Below are positions 11,901 to 24,500 of a DNA stretch of 64,000 bases, piece by piece. A program made the position numbers and the translations under genes. The stretch is from Symbiodinium natans (Eukaryota; Sar; Dinophyceae; Suessiales; Symbiodiniaceae): positions 1 to 64,000 of the forward strand of contig CAJNDS010002260.1 of assembly GCA_905221605.1 (NCBI GenBank), given 5' to 3'. The notes beneath the pieces were generated by a model that was given only the letters and a program-made list of their open reading frames with translations, did no database searches and was not told where the DNA came from. Numbering within the stretch: position 1 is the stretch's first letter; each line of letters starts with the position of its first letter.

Positions 11901-12280
11901 TTATTAATACTATACCCCCCCCCCCCCCCAGAGAATATTCACATAGACCCTAAAGGTCCTACGTACAAAGCCCTATAGGGCTCTACAAGTTCAAAGGCTT
12001 AAACCCTATAGGGCTCGAAGAGGTTCAAAGGTTTAAACCCTAAAGGCCTATAGGCGCTGAAGGTATAAATGCCCAGACTCTTAGGTTTAAATGCATATAA
12101 AGTTTAGGAATTTAAGCCTCAGGCTTAGGCATTTCAGCCTTCAAACCCTGGGTTTAGAGGCTTAGGGTTTTTCAGGGTTTATCTCTAAAGCCCTGACATG
12201 GGGTTGAACCCTGCCTATAGAGTTTGAACCTTAAAGGTTTAAGGCTTAGAGCGCTTGAGGCGTCAGCCCCTCAAGCTTAA
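8945..12280. repeat. Five tandem copies of a ~670-bp AT-rich/poly-C satellite
   Basis: Units begin near 8975, 9582, 10258, 10936 and 11608 with TTAATACGATTACTACTAAT-like sequence. Each holds an AT-rich half of TACTATTAATA-type motifs, a poly-C run (near 9277, 9880, 10565, 11240 and 11917), the segment AGAGAATATTCACATAGACC, and a half made of degenerate AACCCTAAAGG/CTTAGGGTTT pieces. The first copy is about 60 bases shorter. Copies 2-5 are nearly identical, suggesting recent amplification. No gene is present. Confidence 0.95.
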
Positions 12281-12890
12281 TTCCCATAGGGTTACGCCTA
12301 TGTTTGTATAGCGTAGGGCCTGCCTCATGTGGAAATGCAAACGAAAAATTAGTACCTACATCATGTATGCATATAGATACCAAATACAGATAATGGAGAA
12401 GGAAGGACGGTAAGCCTCGAGCCATAAGACTAGGAAGTATTCGGGCGCATTAGGGTGATGCGAAATATCTTTGACTAGAAGCCTCGAGGATGCGAGAATA
12501 CTGTGAGCAAATATCTTTTCACTATTTCCTGGGACCACCTGGGGCGTATGTGGTGTTGATCAAAAGAAAAGATCTACTGAGTATTGAATATACAATAATC
12601 AGAAAATAAGACATATAACACCTGTTTATAAACACCCACCCTGTTTATAAACACCGCTTCCCAACAAAAAAATATAAAACGATGAAGTTGGTGTTGACGT
12701 TGCGCTACCTGGGCAGGAGGACGAATACGGTTTAGGACTTTGTTCTCGTTTCCGTGGGGCCTACATGTAATACAATAATATACCTACACTATGTGGGTAG
12801 AAGTTCCACCTTTTCATACAACACATACACCCTACATACATACACAGAGGGTTTAGGGTTCACTGCCAGTGCCAATGCAGCGACGAACCA
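12280..12890. other. No gene seen
   Basis: Mostly unique AT-leaning sequence between two satellites. No supported reading frame was found. Confidence 0.5.
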
Positions 12891-13880
12891 AAGAACCAAT
12901 GAACCAATGTACCAATGTACCAATGTTTTCGGCCCATGGTTGGTACAAAGGACGACCCATGACCCAATGTACCAATGTACCAATGTACCAATGATTTCGG
13001 CCCATGATTGGAACAAAGACGACCCACAACCCAATGTAGCAATGTACCAATGTACCAATGTACCAATGTACCAATGTACCAATGTACCAATGTACCAATG
13101 ATTTCGGCCCATGATTGGTACTAACATCCTATGTACCAATCATGGGCCGAAATGATTGGTACATTGGTACTTTGGTTCATCCTATGTACCAATCATGGGC
13201 CGAAATGATTGGCACATTGGTACATTGGTACATTGGTACATTGGTACATTGGTACATTGGTACATTGGTACATTGGTACATTGGTACATTGGTACATTGG
13301 TACATTGGTACATTGGTACATTGGTACATTGGTACATTGGTACATTGGTTCATCTTGTGTACCAATCATGGGACGAAATGATTGGTACATTGGTACATTG
13401 GTACATTGGTACATTGGTACATTGGTACATTGGTACATTGGTACATTGGTACATTGGTACATTGGTACATTGGTACATTGGTACATTGGTACATTGGTAC
13501 ATTGGTACATTGGTACATTGGTACATTGGTACATTGGTACATCGGTTCTTCATTGGTTCATGCTATGTCCCAATCATGGGCCGAAATGATTGGGACGTTG
13601 GTGCCTTGGCGCGGTTGGGGTTATGTCCCAATCATGGGCCGAAATGATTGGGACGTTGGTACGTTGGTGCGGTTGGGTTCTTGTCCCAATCATGGGCCGA
13701 AATGATTGGGACGTTGGTACGTTGGTGCGGTTGGGTTCTTGTCCCAATCATGGGCCGGAATGGTTGGTACGTTGGTGTGGTTGGGTTCTTGTCCCAATCA
13801 TGGGCCCAAATGATTGGGACGTTGGTACGTTGGCCCAACCATGGGCCGAAATGGTTTGGACAGTGGTACGTTGGTGCATT
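12890..13880. repeat. TACATTGG compound satellite with hairpin modules
   Basis: Long perfect arrays of the 8-bp unit TACATTGG (13,213-13,345 and 13,384-13,540) alternate with 24-bp modules whose ends CCAATCAT and ATGATTGG pair around an 8-base loop GGGCCGAA. Left of about 13,130 the arrays run in the opposite orientation (GTACCAAT), so the whole is a large imperfect palindrome. On the right the unit drifts to GGGACGTTGGTACG. All frames here give the same 8-residue periodic peptide because 8 is not a multiple of 3; none is coding. Confidence 0.95.
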
Positions 13881-15000
13881 ATTGTATTGGTGCATTGGCA
13901 CACGTAACGAAAAACATCGAGTGCAGACAAAGTGCAAAAGACAGAAATTGCAGAAAAGGTAGGGGGGGGGATAGGCGTGTACCCATATATATATATATAT
14001 ATATATGTATGTGATTTTGATGTAATACGGAGAGTTCATAGGAGTGTAAAATTGTAAAAGCACGCTGCACGAATTTTTCTTTCGACGCCCGAACGATTTG
14101 ACTTATAGAGAATCCCACCGCGCTCCGCCAAACAGTCACAGTGTCCTGAATAAGCCAGGAAATACTTTCACGAGGGGAGGGGGGGCCCCACTATGCCCCA
14201 CTAAAGCGGGTGCAACATTAGGGTTTAGGGTTTAGGGGTTTAGGGTTTAGGGTTAGGTTTGGGGGTTAGGACCAATGGCAACAAAGTGGCTTCCAGACCG
14301 TCTGATCCCGCAGGCTCAGGAAGAGCCCTGCGCAAGGGATCGGCCCTAAACCCCAAAGAGTTTAGGGTTTAGGGCTTAGGGTTCCTAAACCCAGGCTTAT
14401 GGATAACCATAGGGTTTGGGGTTTAGGACTTAGGGTAAGATATGGAGGCTTGTAGGACGCAGGGTTTATAGGCCTTACCCCCCCTCTCACCCCCCTGGTT
14501 ATCCATAAGGCCTAGAGTGTCCCTTGACAAACACATAAGAATCACTATGAGCAGCCCCTGGCTTTAAACTCCAGCGCCATCCTGGCACCCTTCGTTGTGG
14601 CGGGTTTCTTGAGGTAATCTTGCAGCTTTTCAGGGCGCTCCAGCGGGTTATTAAGGGGTTTTGATCATTGTTTACTTACGGTAAATCCTAGCCCTCAAAA
14701 TCCAACCCTAACCTTTTCAATCCAACGAACTCAGATTGAATACCCCTAGACCCCAACCTCAAAACTAAACTGAAGCCGTGAGAATGCTGAACCCCAACCA
14801 AATTGTTAACACACAAGCTTAAAAACCTACACCCGCAGCCCTAACGGCGCTTCAGCGCCCCCCCTGGAAGCCCCAAGCCCTCACCTATGCCACCCTAAAC
14901 CTGGACCCTATGACCTTAAAACCTAAACCCGAATCCCAAAACGTTGAAAACTTGCACCCCCACCCAAAGCATCCATCACCCTAAACTCCACAATACTCAA
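13880..15000. other. Degenerate TTTAGGG/CCCTAAA DNA, no gene
   Basis: A TA-dinucleotide run at about 13,986-14,006, then TTTAGGG-derived patches at 14,217-14,270 and 14,356-14,450 and their complement at 14,690-15,000. No supported frame. Confidence 0.5.
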
Positions 15001-16740
15001 CATGAAACCCTGACCAGGCCCTTATCCCTGAGAACCCTCAGACAATGCCTCGATTCCAGGCCATCCTAAGGTTGCGAGCCGATGGACCCGGGTTCAAAGG
15101 CTGCCACATGGTCCAATGTTGCACTTACACTCTGCTGTTCTGCAGAACATCCTCTTGCAATCCTGTGAAATACCTTGGGCAGCCCTGTAGCACTGCAGGA
15201 AAAACACACCCAGAACCTCCACAGCCCTGGCTGTGAACCCGTACAAGACTCTAGCACCAAAAACCCTTGCTCAAACTCAGTTCCTCAGCCTCCTCCTTAA
15301 AACACGCAGCAACTGGGCACGTGGCGCTTGTCCCTGCGTGCTACAGCGATAGCCTTGGTTTTTGCCTCCAGGGAAAAAGAACCACCGAGAGAACGGAAGA
15401 ACATGAGACGGTGAGTTGCTGAAACTCCCTATGTACAAAATTTCCACTCATCCGTCAACGACAGCTGGAGACAGCTTACGTAATTTATCACAGAACGGTA
15501 CACTGATGTATAGCGCAGCGTGGTTGGTTTAGCAGCATCGCGTGGAATATTTTGGGTTCTAGGCAACGGTAGTGTAACGTGTAAGGACGTGTAAGGGTTG
15601 GGGCTTCGAGTTTAGCCTTTTAGGCTGTCGGGGAATCGGGGCCAGGGCCTGGCCATGTTCTTATCCTGACCGCCATTGTTCTCTCACTCCGCGCATGGTC
15701 TTAGGGTCAGCGTGTCGTTCTACTTTATGGCAGCTCTGGGGCGCTGAAACTCTGAATTCAGGGCTTAGGGTTTCTCTGAACCTAAACCCTTATTGGAGAT
15801 ATCTAAGGTCTAGGGTGGGGTGCAAAGACTTCTGTTCCAGTTTTTGGGTTTTGGGTTGAAGGCTGCCACAGTTGCACAACCTTCTACATCTCGGCTGGCT
15901 CAGCCACTCGTGCTCATTCCAAACCCGAAACTCTAAACCCAAAACGGCTAGCGCTCTAATTATACCATCACCCTAGGTTTGGGTTTAGGGGGTCTGGGTT
16001 GGGCATGACCCCTCAACCCAACCCGGCCATCGCCTCAACAGCTACTACACGTTAGTACCCTAAACACGACCCCGAAGGCCACAAAGCCCCGTAGACACCA
16101 GAAACCTAAACATCTCAACCTCTACCACCCGAAGATCTCCCAAAGACATGAAGAAGAGAAGACCGAAGCCCCCAGATTGCCTAATCCCAAAACCCTAAAT
16201 CCTCAAAACACGCCAAAAAGATACCCCGGGAAACGATGGGAAACGAACCCGAAACCCTTAACCACACACCGAAGGCAAAGGAGGGCGCTGGCCTTCGCAG
16301 AAAAGCGAAAGGACCTTGGGGCTTTGAGCTGGTTTAGGGTTTACGGCGCGGTCTCTGGGGTTGTTTAAGCTTGTCGTTCAGGGCTCAAAGGCTACGCAGT
16401 AGCTCCGGGAGCAATGCTCCAAAGCCCACAGCCTCTAAACCCCGCCTCTGGACCACTATAGTGCCCAGGTCTTACCGGTCTTGCGATAAGGAGATATAAG
16501 GTCTGCCTGCAGAGCCTTAGGCCTGTAGCCTGTAACCCGTCAAATCCCCACGTTGCAACTGAACCCGTCTGCTAAACCTTGAACCCCAAACCAGAAACCC
16601 TAAACCCTGAACCCGAAACCCGAAACCCCAAACCCTAAACCCTGAACCCTAAACCCTGAACCCTGAACCCCTAAGACTCGAAGCGGGGGGCTACCAGCGC
16701 CGGCCCCGTTACGAACTAACGCCCGCTTCGTTACTGGTTT
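15000..16740. other. Degenerate telomere-like DNA, no supported gene
   Basis: Dense AACCCTAAA-derived repeats at 16,570-16,680 and scattered elsewhere. Short open frames near 15,045-15,260 lack protein-like character. Confidence 0.45.
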
Positions 16741-16925
16741 GTTCCTGTTAGCGCTCACGCATGGAAGACAACATAGAAGCCTTGATGCATTTGGAGTTTG
16801 GCATGGGGTCTTAGACTAAAAGCCCAGGCAGCTGGACGCCGACCACAAGCGCTCCGTGGGCGACAAGAGCCCGTGGACCATCTACGCTGGCAGCTGGAGC
16901 TTCTGGGCCTCCTTTTGGGGGGCTT
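16741..16925 (+). CDS. Possible plus-strand exon fragments
   Basis: Two short plus-strand frames look protein-like: MEDNIEALMHLEFGMG and QLDADHKRSVGDKSPWTI followed by a Trp-rich end. They sit directly before a TTTAGGG array. This is the only place where I find exon-like sequence on the plus strand of host DNA. Confidence 0.25.
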
Positions 16926-17036
16926 AGGGTTTAGGGTTTAGGGTTTAGGGCTTAGGGCTTAGGGTTTGGGGCTTCCTTTTTAGGTCTTTCGGCTGCGGGG
17001 CGTCGGTGCTTACCAGCGCTATCTATCCCCCTCAAT

Positions 17037-17142
17037 ATGGGTGGTTGTCACAATTATGACCCCTTTTTTTGGCACCCTAAATATTAGGCGCTGTATTACA
17101 ATAGGGATCCAAAAAGGGACCATAATTTTGACAACCACCCAT
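17037..17142. mobile_element. MITE-like palindromic element
   Basis: About 37-bp terminal inverted repeats begin ATGGGTGGTTGTCA and end in its complement, with only about 30 bases between. There is no coding capacity. Typical of a small non-autonomous DNA transposon. Confidence 0.75.
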
Positions 17143-17149
17143 GTAGGGC

Positions 17150-17790
17150 GTAGCTTCTCCAAATAGTGGTAATAAAGCGCCCCAGGTAGAGTATGATTCG
17201 GGGTTCAGGATTTCGCGCCTGTTGAAGCTTGTTTGTTTGTGGGAAGCCCACGCAAGAACAATGAAGAGCATAAACTGTTTGAACAAGTTACTTGAGGCTC
17301 ATGGGTACTTTTGCATGGGGTTGTAAGCATAAGTGCCCTAAATAGAGGGTTTTTAGCCATCATTCCCTGGCGCCCTATACTTCTGACTTATCACCTTACT
17401 TGCAAGTACCCGTGAACCCGAGTATGACCTGCCCAGCGCCCCTTAACGAAGGCACACGACATCGGGTGACCGTAGAACATTGCCGTTAATCAAGCCCTTA
17501 GCGTCCTAATCTCCCCTACTGCTTGATAGAAGCCTTGTAATACAACGTTCTGAATCTTCTGTTGCTACAATTCCAGAACCGGGCACCCTTCAATACCAGA
17601 TCTTAAGTCAGGGGTATTCTGGGCTCCTTTCTCCAATGACGGGATCCTCCTCTGCATTACTCCCCCTACTCCGCACACGGGCCCCTGCTACGTTAGTCCT
17701 AGGTAGAAGTGAAACCTCTTGAGCGCGTATCCATTCGAGGATTCCGAATTCTTTCCTGGACCCTCAACCGCAACGCGCTCTGAGTGAGAG
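17150..17790. other. No gene seen
   Basis: Unique-looking sequence with short random frames only. Confidence 0.4.
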
Positions 17791-17791
17791 T

Positions 17792-18825
17792 TTAGGGTTC
17801 ATCTAGGGTTTTTCCCCTCATCCGCCAGACTTCAATGGCCGGCCAACGAGGGCATCTTGGCAAGATGTTGAGTGAGTTGCTGTTGCAATCTAGTTCTGAG
17901 AGCCGGAGGTTTATTGTGGTCGACTTGGAATAAGCCGGAAAAGTTCTCTGGCGCTCCAAGGTACTTGAAGGTTTAAGGGTACATAGTTGTGCGTTTTTCA
18001 GCGCTCTAAGTAAGGTTATAACGGTTATAACATGTTCACGCATTCGTGTAGTCTGCGACGCTCCTCTCATGAGTTTCATTCTTGAACATTACCAGAATCT
18101 TCACCACCTTTCTTCAGCTTTTCGTCGATCCTTCTTCCCATGGCTTTTGTCCTCCTGAGAGTCGCCCATGCGCAACGATCCCATCTTGTGTGGGTCGTGC
18201 AGATATCATTTTCCCACGCCCCTTTTTTTGTTCTTATCAACATCTCACTTGTCACTGTCCCTTTGGCTCTTTTCTCCTCAATATCATTCACATCGTTCGA
18301 TCCTTGTCCTCATCATCGTTCTTGGTGGCGCTGGCTTCCTTTCTCATCCACCTTAGCTCTGCCGGCTTAACTTTTGTAGAAGCGCGTGTTGACGATCCGG
18401 CATCCGAGGACATCCTTCTTGGCAACGGTCGCCTATCATCCCCCTTTCCTCTTGCTGCCAAGTTTGTTGCGTGGGTGACGGTTTCCTCTGCTCCTGACGA
18501 GACGTCCTTCGGGTCCATGAGGCTCTGAATGTACTCCGCCGCGTCGTCTGCGTCTTATGACGCCCTTACCATGGGATGTAGTGCTTAGTGGTACCGAGGG
18601 AAGGGTTTTCATTGGCTTCGACTTCGCACTGGTTGTTCTATAGGCGCCGCTTTCCTTATCATCACTCCTTCCCTGGCTCCGTGTTCTTGATCTCACGCTA
18701 TCAGCGCGTCCTCTCTCCTCTTCAGGAACGTATCCATCTCTCGCAGCCCCTTTCGTAGCACGCACATAGTATCTATCATAGCGGTCCCTCTCATCCTCAC
18801 CCAATATGGCAAACCCGGTCACCAA
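17792..18825 (-). pseudogene. Decayed charged ORF, possibly retroelement gag-like
   Basis: Four overlapping minus-strand frames (18,436-18,825; 18,288-18,518; 18,076-18,291; 17,792-18,079) run head to tail with a frame change at each junction, as expected of one ORF of about 1 kb broken by small indels. The product would be strongly charged and poor in hydrophobic residues, for example ERDRYDRYYVRATKGAARD, then a Ser/Lys-rich linker, then IRTKKGAWENDICTTH. Such composition fits a retrotransposon gag or a disordered host protein. No polymerase or integrase frame follows. Confidence 0.4.
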
Positions 18826-18974
18826 TTACTCCACACCAGAGCTATCCTGACGACAAGTCATCCAAGTCGGGCTGAGTTGGGAGCTCGAACCTGCCCCTCT
18901 GGTTGGGTCGAAAGACAGAACTTTCTCCGATACTCAACATAAGGCTCTCGCACTCCTTGCTCTACTATCCGATG

Positions 18975-19080
18975 TAAACTCTACTCCGGGATTCAAGATT
19001 CAGGATTCAAGGTTCCAGCGAAAAGTTTCCCCGGGATCTTGAATCCAGGGTCCCGAGTTTTGAAGTTCAATCCAAAGCCT
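18975..19080. repeat. Solo half-copy of the 21.1-kb palindrome family
   Basis: Shares the core ATTCAAGATTCAGGATTCAA, AAAGTTTCCCCGGGATCTTG and GTTCAATCC with the large palindrome at 21,107-21,345. Confidence 0.7.
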
Positions 19081-20580
19081 TAGGGCTCCCCGGAGACTAT
19101 CTCTAATACCCTGACGGGGTTAGCTCTATAGAGTTTAGCCCTATAGGGTCTAAGCTTTAAGCATTACCCGAAACCCTTGAGGGTCAGAACCCTAAAAACC
19201 CTTGAGGGTTCTAAAGATTAGAAGGCTGTAGCCCTAGAGGTGCTGAAACCATAGTTAGAGTATTTAAATGAGCCGGGCCGTTTCCCAAAATAACTATTTT
19301 GTTTCAAAATTTCAAGGATTTGAAGGAATGTACGGATTTTAAAAATTCAAAGGGCCGGGCATTTCCCAAAATAATTGATTTTTTTCAAAATTTTACGGAT
19401 TTTAAAGTATCTAAGTGGCCTTTTACATTCCTTAACATCCTTAAACAGTTGAAAGCCAGAGTATTTTAAGGAGTTTACAGGGTTTTCAAGAATTGAAGGG
19501 TCTTTGTAAATTCTTTAAAATCTTTGAAGCTTTAACAGGGGAAACAGAACCATCAAATAGTACGTAAAGGTGAGTCGTACACAGGGTTATAAGGTTCTAA
19601 TCCTAGATGTAATGCCTCAACCTTAAACCATAACATGTGAACCCTATAGGCCTATAGGGTACATAGGGTTTAAACCCTATCGGGCTAACCCCGTGAGGGC
19701 TTTAGAGATGAACTTTTTGGGATTTAAAGGTTTGCAAAACTAAGGTCTGGGCATGTATACCTTCAGAGCCTATAGGGCTACAACCTTTGAGGCTTTTAGA
19801 GCCCCATAGGCTTTCAGGGTTCTGACCCAAAAGGGCTTGGGATTTAGATTCAAATGCCTAAGCCGTAAGCCCTTAAGGTTTATCTCCATGGGCTTATAAA
19901 CCTTTAAGACCCCTAAACTTTTGAACCCGATACATGGTGTGGGTACTTATTCTGCTTATTCTTTGCATTTCCACCAAGCCCTATAAACAGAGGCAAAACC
20001 ATGTGGGATTTTAGGTTTAGGGAATTAAGCCTCAAGCCTGATAGGGTTTTTCAGGCTCTAATCCTATAGGCAATGCCTAAACCTAAAGCCCTAAACTGTT
20101 GAACCCTATAGGCCTATAGGGTTTAAACCCTATCGGGCTAACCCCGTGAGGGCTTTAGAGATACCTTGAAAAACCCTTAACCTTTAGACTTTATGGGATT
20201 TAAAGGTTTGAAAACCTAAGGTCTGGGCACGTATACCTTCAGCGCCTATGCAGTTAAAACTTTTCAGCCTTGTAGAGCCCTATAGGCTTTTAGGGTTCTG
20301 ACCCTAAAGGGTGCAGGTTTAGATGCCTAAACCGTAAACCCTTGAGGTTTTAACTCTATGGGCTTAGGTTTAAATACCTAGATCTTAAAATCTTCAAACC
20401 TATTAACCGTATAGGATTAAAGGTTAAGGGTTTAGGTGTAATTGCTTAACCTTGAAACCCTATGGATCTAAAGGTTCAGGTTCAGGTTTAACCCTAAAAA
20501 ACCCTATCGGCTTGAAGCCCTAAACCCTATAGGGTTTCAGTGCCTCTCTTTTTATAAGACTTAAACCTGAACCGATAGGG
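19080..20580. repeat. Dispersed AACCCTATAGGG repeat region with a ~445-bp duplication
   Basis: Built of palindromic AACCCTATAGGCCTATAGGG-like words. Two long similar blocks (about 19,590-20,040 and 20,040-20,500) share CGTGAGGGCTTTAGAGAT and GGTCTGGGCA-GTATACCTTC. It is related in style to the second half of the 670-bp satellite. No gene. Confidence 0.65.
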
Positions 20581-21106
20581 GTTTAGAGATTTAGCCCTGA
20601 AAAAAAGCCTTTGCAAGAACCAGGGAGCGCAGCGGAGCGGAAGGGAGGGGAGGGGAGAAGGTCGCTGTGCCCAGTGTTTGGACAGATGGAGAGGACTCGA
20701 CATCTCAAGGATTGCATGCATTTACGTTATGTGGGGGATTGGGCTATTGGAGGAGGGGGGGGGGAGTTCAGGGGTCACCGCGGCCCGTGAGCGATCTAAT
20801 TGGCTCGCAACCACAAAAAGCGTGGAAAACCACAAAAAAGCGTGGATAACCCGGGGGGGGGTAGCCTAATGGTACCCCCCCCCCAGTTATCCACACCTTT
20901 TCTGCTTCTGGCACTGCGTATTTCTTTTTTTCGTTCGTAATTTGTTTTCTTTGCCCCAGCGTGTTGATTATATTTTCCTTCTTCCTTTATTTATATCTGG
21001 TTGATTATCTGTATGTTTATACTACACCTCTAGAGACGTTTCTAGAGTGCATAGTGTACGTAAATTTCAAGGCCTCAATGGTCAAGCACGATGAGGGACA
21101 AGGAGT

Positions 21107-21345
21107 ATTGAAGTTCAATGCTCCGGATTGAACTTCAATACTCCGGGATTCAAGATTCAAGATTCAAGGTTCCCGAGAAAAGTTTCCCCGGGATCTTGAA
21201 TCCAGGGTCCCGAAGTATTGAAGTTCAATCCGGGGTATTGAACTTCAATACTCGGGACCCTGGATTCAAGATCCCGGGGAAACTTTTCCCTGGAACCTTG
21301 AATCTTGAATCTTGAATCCCGGAGTATTGAAGTTCAATCCGGAGC
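21107..21345. repeat. Large near-perfect palindrome
   Basis: Arms of about 115 bases meet near 21,230, each containing GAACTTCAATACTCCGGGAT, three GATTCAA words and AAAGTTTCCCCGGGATC or their complements. It could extrude as a cruciform or be a foldback transposon. A half copy lies at 18,975. Confidence 0.85.
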
Positions 21346-21349
21346 GGTC

Positions 21350-21378
21350 ATATATATATATATATATATATATATATC
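21350..21378. repeat. TA dinucleotide microsatellite
   Basis: Alternating TATATA tract directly after the palindrome, followed by degenerate ATATGTATGATATG repeats to about 21,500. Confidence 0.85.
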
Positions 21379-21529
21379 ATATGTATGATATGTACAATAT
21401 GTATAGTATGTATAATCTGTAAAATATGTATGATATGTGTAACATGTATAATATGTATGATATGTGTAATCTTAGTAATCTGTATGTGTAACATATATAT
21501 ATATGTCGATGCAAACAAGTACACGCCCA

Positions 21530-24500
21530 TCACGGAGCCTGGAGGTGCTTCTTGTACTCATTCAAGAGCCACGTCAGCTCATCTGCACAGCAGCAGTGCG
21601 AGCGCAACACGACTACCAGAACAGCTACTTGGAGGTTCATGGTACTTCGTAAACCCAATGAGAACTGTACTTATCACCCAATTCTAATCCTATTCGGGTA
21701 CTTAAGGGGCTCACATGTGGGTAAAAGGTACACTTATAATGGGTTACGAATCACCCTGCACCTCCAAGTAAGCAGAGTTGATGACCACAACGTCATCAGC
21801 ATTGAAGGCAGCACCGGCCTGATGCGGCCTCGACCCCGCTGCCAGCCACGCGTTCGGCAAACTCGCAGAACACTGCGGCTAAGAATCTGAATGCGGCGGT
21901 AGTTCTCAAAATTCGGGCCCCCCTTTTCGGGGTCCCCTATGCAGTGCCCTAAAGATAAGGACCCAAAAAAGGGACCCCGAGTTCAACTGAAGCTGTGTGA
22001 AATCCCTGCCTCGAGCCAGTCTTCTGGGAACTTGTGGTCCAGGCCAGGGTCGCCCCATCTCACGATAGGGTTGAGGGAGTTTAGGGAGACTAGGGAGTTG
22101 AGGTTTCAGGGAGTTTTAGAGCTTCGGGTTTCGGGAGTTTCGGGGTTTAGGTTTCGGGGTTTCGGGGTTTCGGGGTTTCGGGGTTTCGGGGTTTAGCGGT
22201 TTAGGGGTTTAGGGGTTTAGGGGTTTAGGGGTTTAGGGGTTTAGGGGTTTAGGGGTTTAGGGGTTTAGGGGTTTAGGGGTTTAGGGTTTAGGGGTTTAGG
22301 GGTAGGGGTTTAGGGTTTAGGGGTTTAGGGGGTTTAGGGGTTAGGGGTTTAGGGTTAGGGGTAGGGGTTTAGGGGTTTAGGGGTTTAGGGTTTAGGGGTT
22401 TAGGGGTTTAGGGTTTAGGGGTTTAGGGGTTAGGTTAGGGGTTTAGGGTTTAGGGTTTAGGGGTTTAGGGGTTTAGGGGTTTAGGGGTTTAGGGGTTTAG
22501 GGGTTTAGGGGTTTAGGGGTTTAGGGGTTTAGGGGTTTAGGGGTTTAGGGGTTTAGGGCTGAATGGGCACCACAATGACAGCTGGGGCCTCTTCTCCCAC
22601 TGACTCGTCAGCAAGCCACCTAGACACGCGGGTGAGTGAGATGCAACGATGCAAGCCCACCTCAGAAGAATCCAGAAGGAATTGTTTGCTTGAGAACCCC
22701 CAAAAACTAAAATAAATGAAAATCTCGATATTGCCCTGAGAAGGAGACTTTTGCTAATTTTTCGGGGTTTTTTAGGCAATGAGTAAAGAGGCCGCCAGAC
22801 CTTGCAGAGAAAGGCCTCTAGAAACAACGGCGCGGAGTTACAAGTCACAGTGGTTCCAGTGTCGGATTACGCTTTGGCTTCGCACAAGCCTCGTTATGCA
22901 CGAACCCTCATCACCAAACCCCAACCTCCCTGCACCCACAAAAAGCCCTAAACCCCCTAAACCCCCTAAACCCCCAAAACCCCCTAAACCCCCTAAACCC
23001 CCTGAAACCCCCCTAAAACCCCCTAAAACCCCCGAAACCCCCCGAAACCCCCTAAACCCCCTAAACCCTGGAAACCCAGCCTCCCACCACTCCTGGTAGC
23101 ACAAAGACGGCAGTCTGGCGGTCGAGCAGCCCGAGCCTGCTTTTGGGTTTTGCCGAGGCGTCGTGGGTGCTTTTTGGGGTGCTTTTGGATGTGTCTTTAA
23201 GGGGGTAGAAGGAGGGACCCCCTAGAATGGACCCTTCATCTTACTCCCCTATATAGCCCTTATGTAGACCTCAAAATACCTAAGTAGCCCCTAAGTATCC
23301 CCCAAAAGAACCCCAAAATTCCCTAGGGTCCTTGGGTGTTTTGGGTGTTAGCAAAATGCAGGGGTGTGATCTCCAGGGCGGCTGCTTTCTCCGCTCGTCT
23401 GGCGACTTGACGAAGCGAAGAAAAGGAACCTCAGCCGCGTGCTCAAGCAGAAGTAGGCCGGGCGCTGCGCAGGAAATGAGCCCCATTCGACTTCCTAAAC
23501 CCTAATCCCCTCAAACTCCCTAAACCCTCTAAGCCCACCCTGAACCCCTCAACCCCTAAACCCCCGAAACCCCCACTAAAGTGTGTAAACCCCCTAAAAA
23601 GCCCTCGCGAAATGTCGCAAGCCCGGGCGAAAGATTGCTCACCTGAGCGCCTGACCGGGCCGTTCATGAGACGCACCGTTCTTGGAAGCACGGGTGAGAG
23701 CCTGGCGAGGGCTTCTAGGGGGGGGGGGGGGGGTTAGGGTTTAGATTTGCCGGCTCAGGATGTAGGGCTTGCGGGCGGGGGTAGCTTCCATGCGTTGCAA
23801 CTCCCACTCTGAGACTGCCGCATCTGTGTCATTCTCTGCATGTTCGCTGGATGCGGATTGAAGAGCCTTGGTGCGGCTAAGACGTGGGTCATGACATAGA
23901 CGAACAAGAGATCTCTCCAAACTCGGGTTCTTGTCTAGCCGGGGGTGGTTAAATGGAGGCTCTTTGTCTTCACTCTCTCCAAAAACTGACCACTAGCGTA
24001 TCATGGACTCAGCTGTTCGGTCTGACCCCAAACACAAACTCCCTAAGCCCTAAAATCCTACATTCCCCAAACTCCCTAAACTCTCTGAACCCTACACCCT
24101 ACCCTAAACCCCAAGCCCTAAACCCTAAAATCCCTCAACCCTACCAGTGACCAAGCTTAGGGCGCGCCCAGGGCCGCCGGTCCAGAATGCGACAGCAACC
24201 TGACAGTTTTGTCCAAGATCTCGTGTGGGCTAATGATAGGGTTTGGGGTTCCGGGTTTAAGGTTTAGGGTTTAGGATTTAGGGTTTAGGGTTCACGGTTC
24301 AGGGTGTTAGGCGCTCCCTCTCGCAGAATCCCCTCGTTTTCGGGGTTCCTGTAGCGATACGGACATTTCAGGGCAGCCAAGAAAGGATCGCAACCTAGAA
24401 AACTACTGCCCACGCAGGAGGATGCTCAAGAAGTACAGTAGCGGCCCTTTCGGGGGACGTTTGCTTAAGCCGAACATCCCCGCACGGAACCCCGGGCACG

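Noticed and set aside
12754-13705. Long open frames of 60-163 codons on both strands with periodic VHWYIGTL or MYQCTNVP peptides
   Set aside because: They are translations of the 8-bp TACATTGG satellite, open in several frames at once.
18840-18930. tRNA-like B-box word GGTTCGAGCTCC on the minus strand
   Set aside because: No paired acceptor, D or anticodon arms could be drawn around it.
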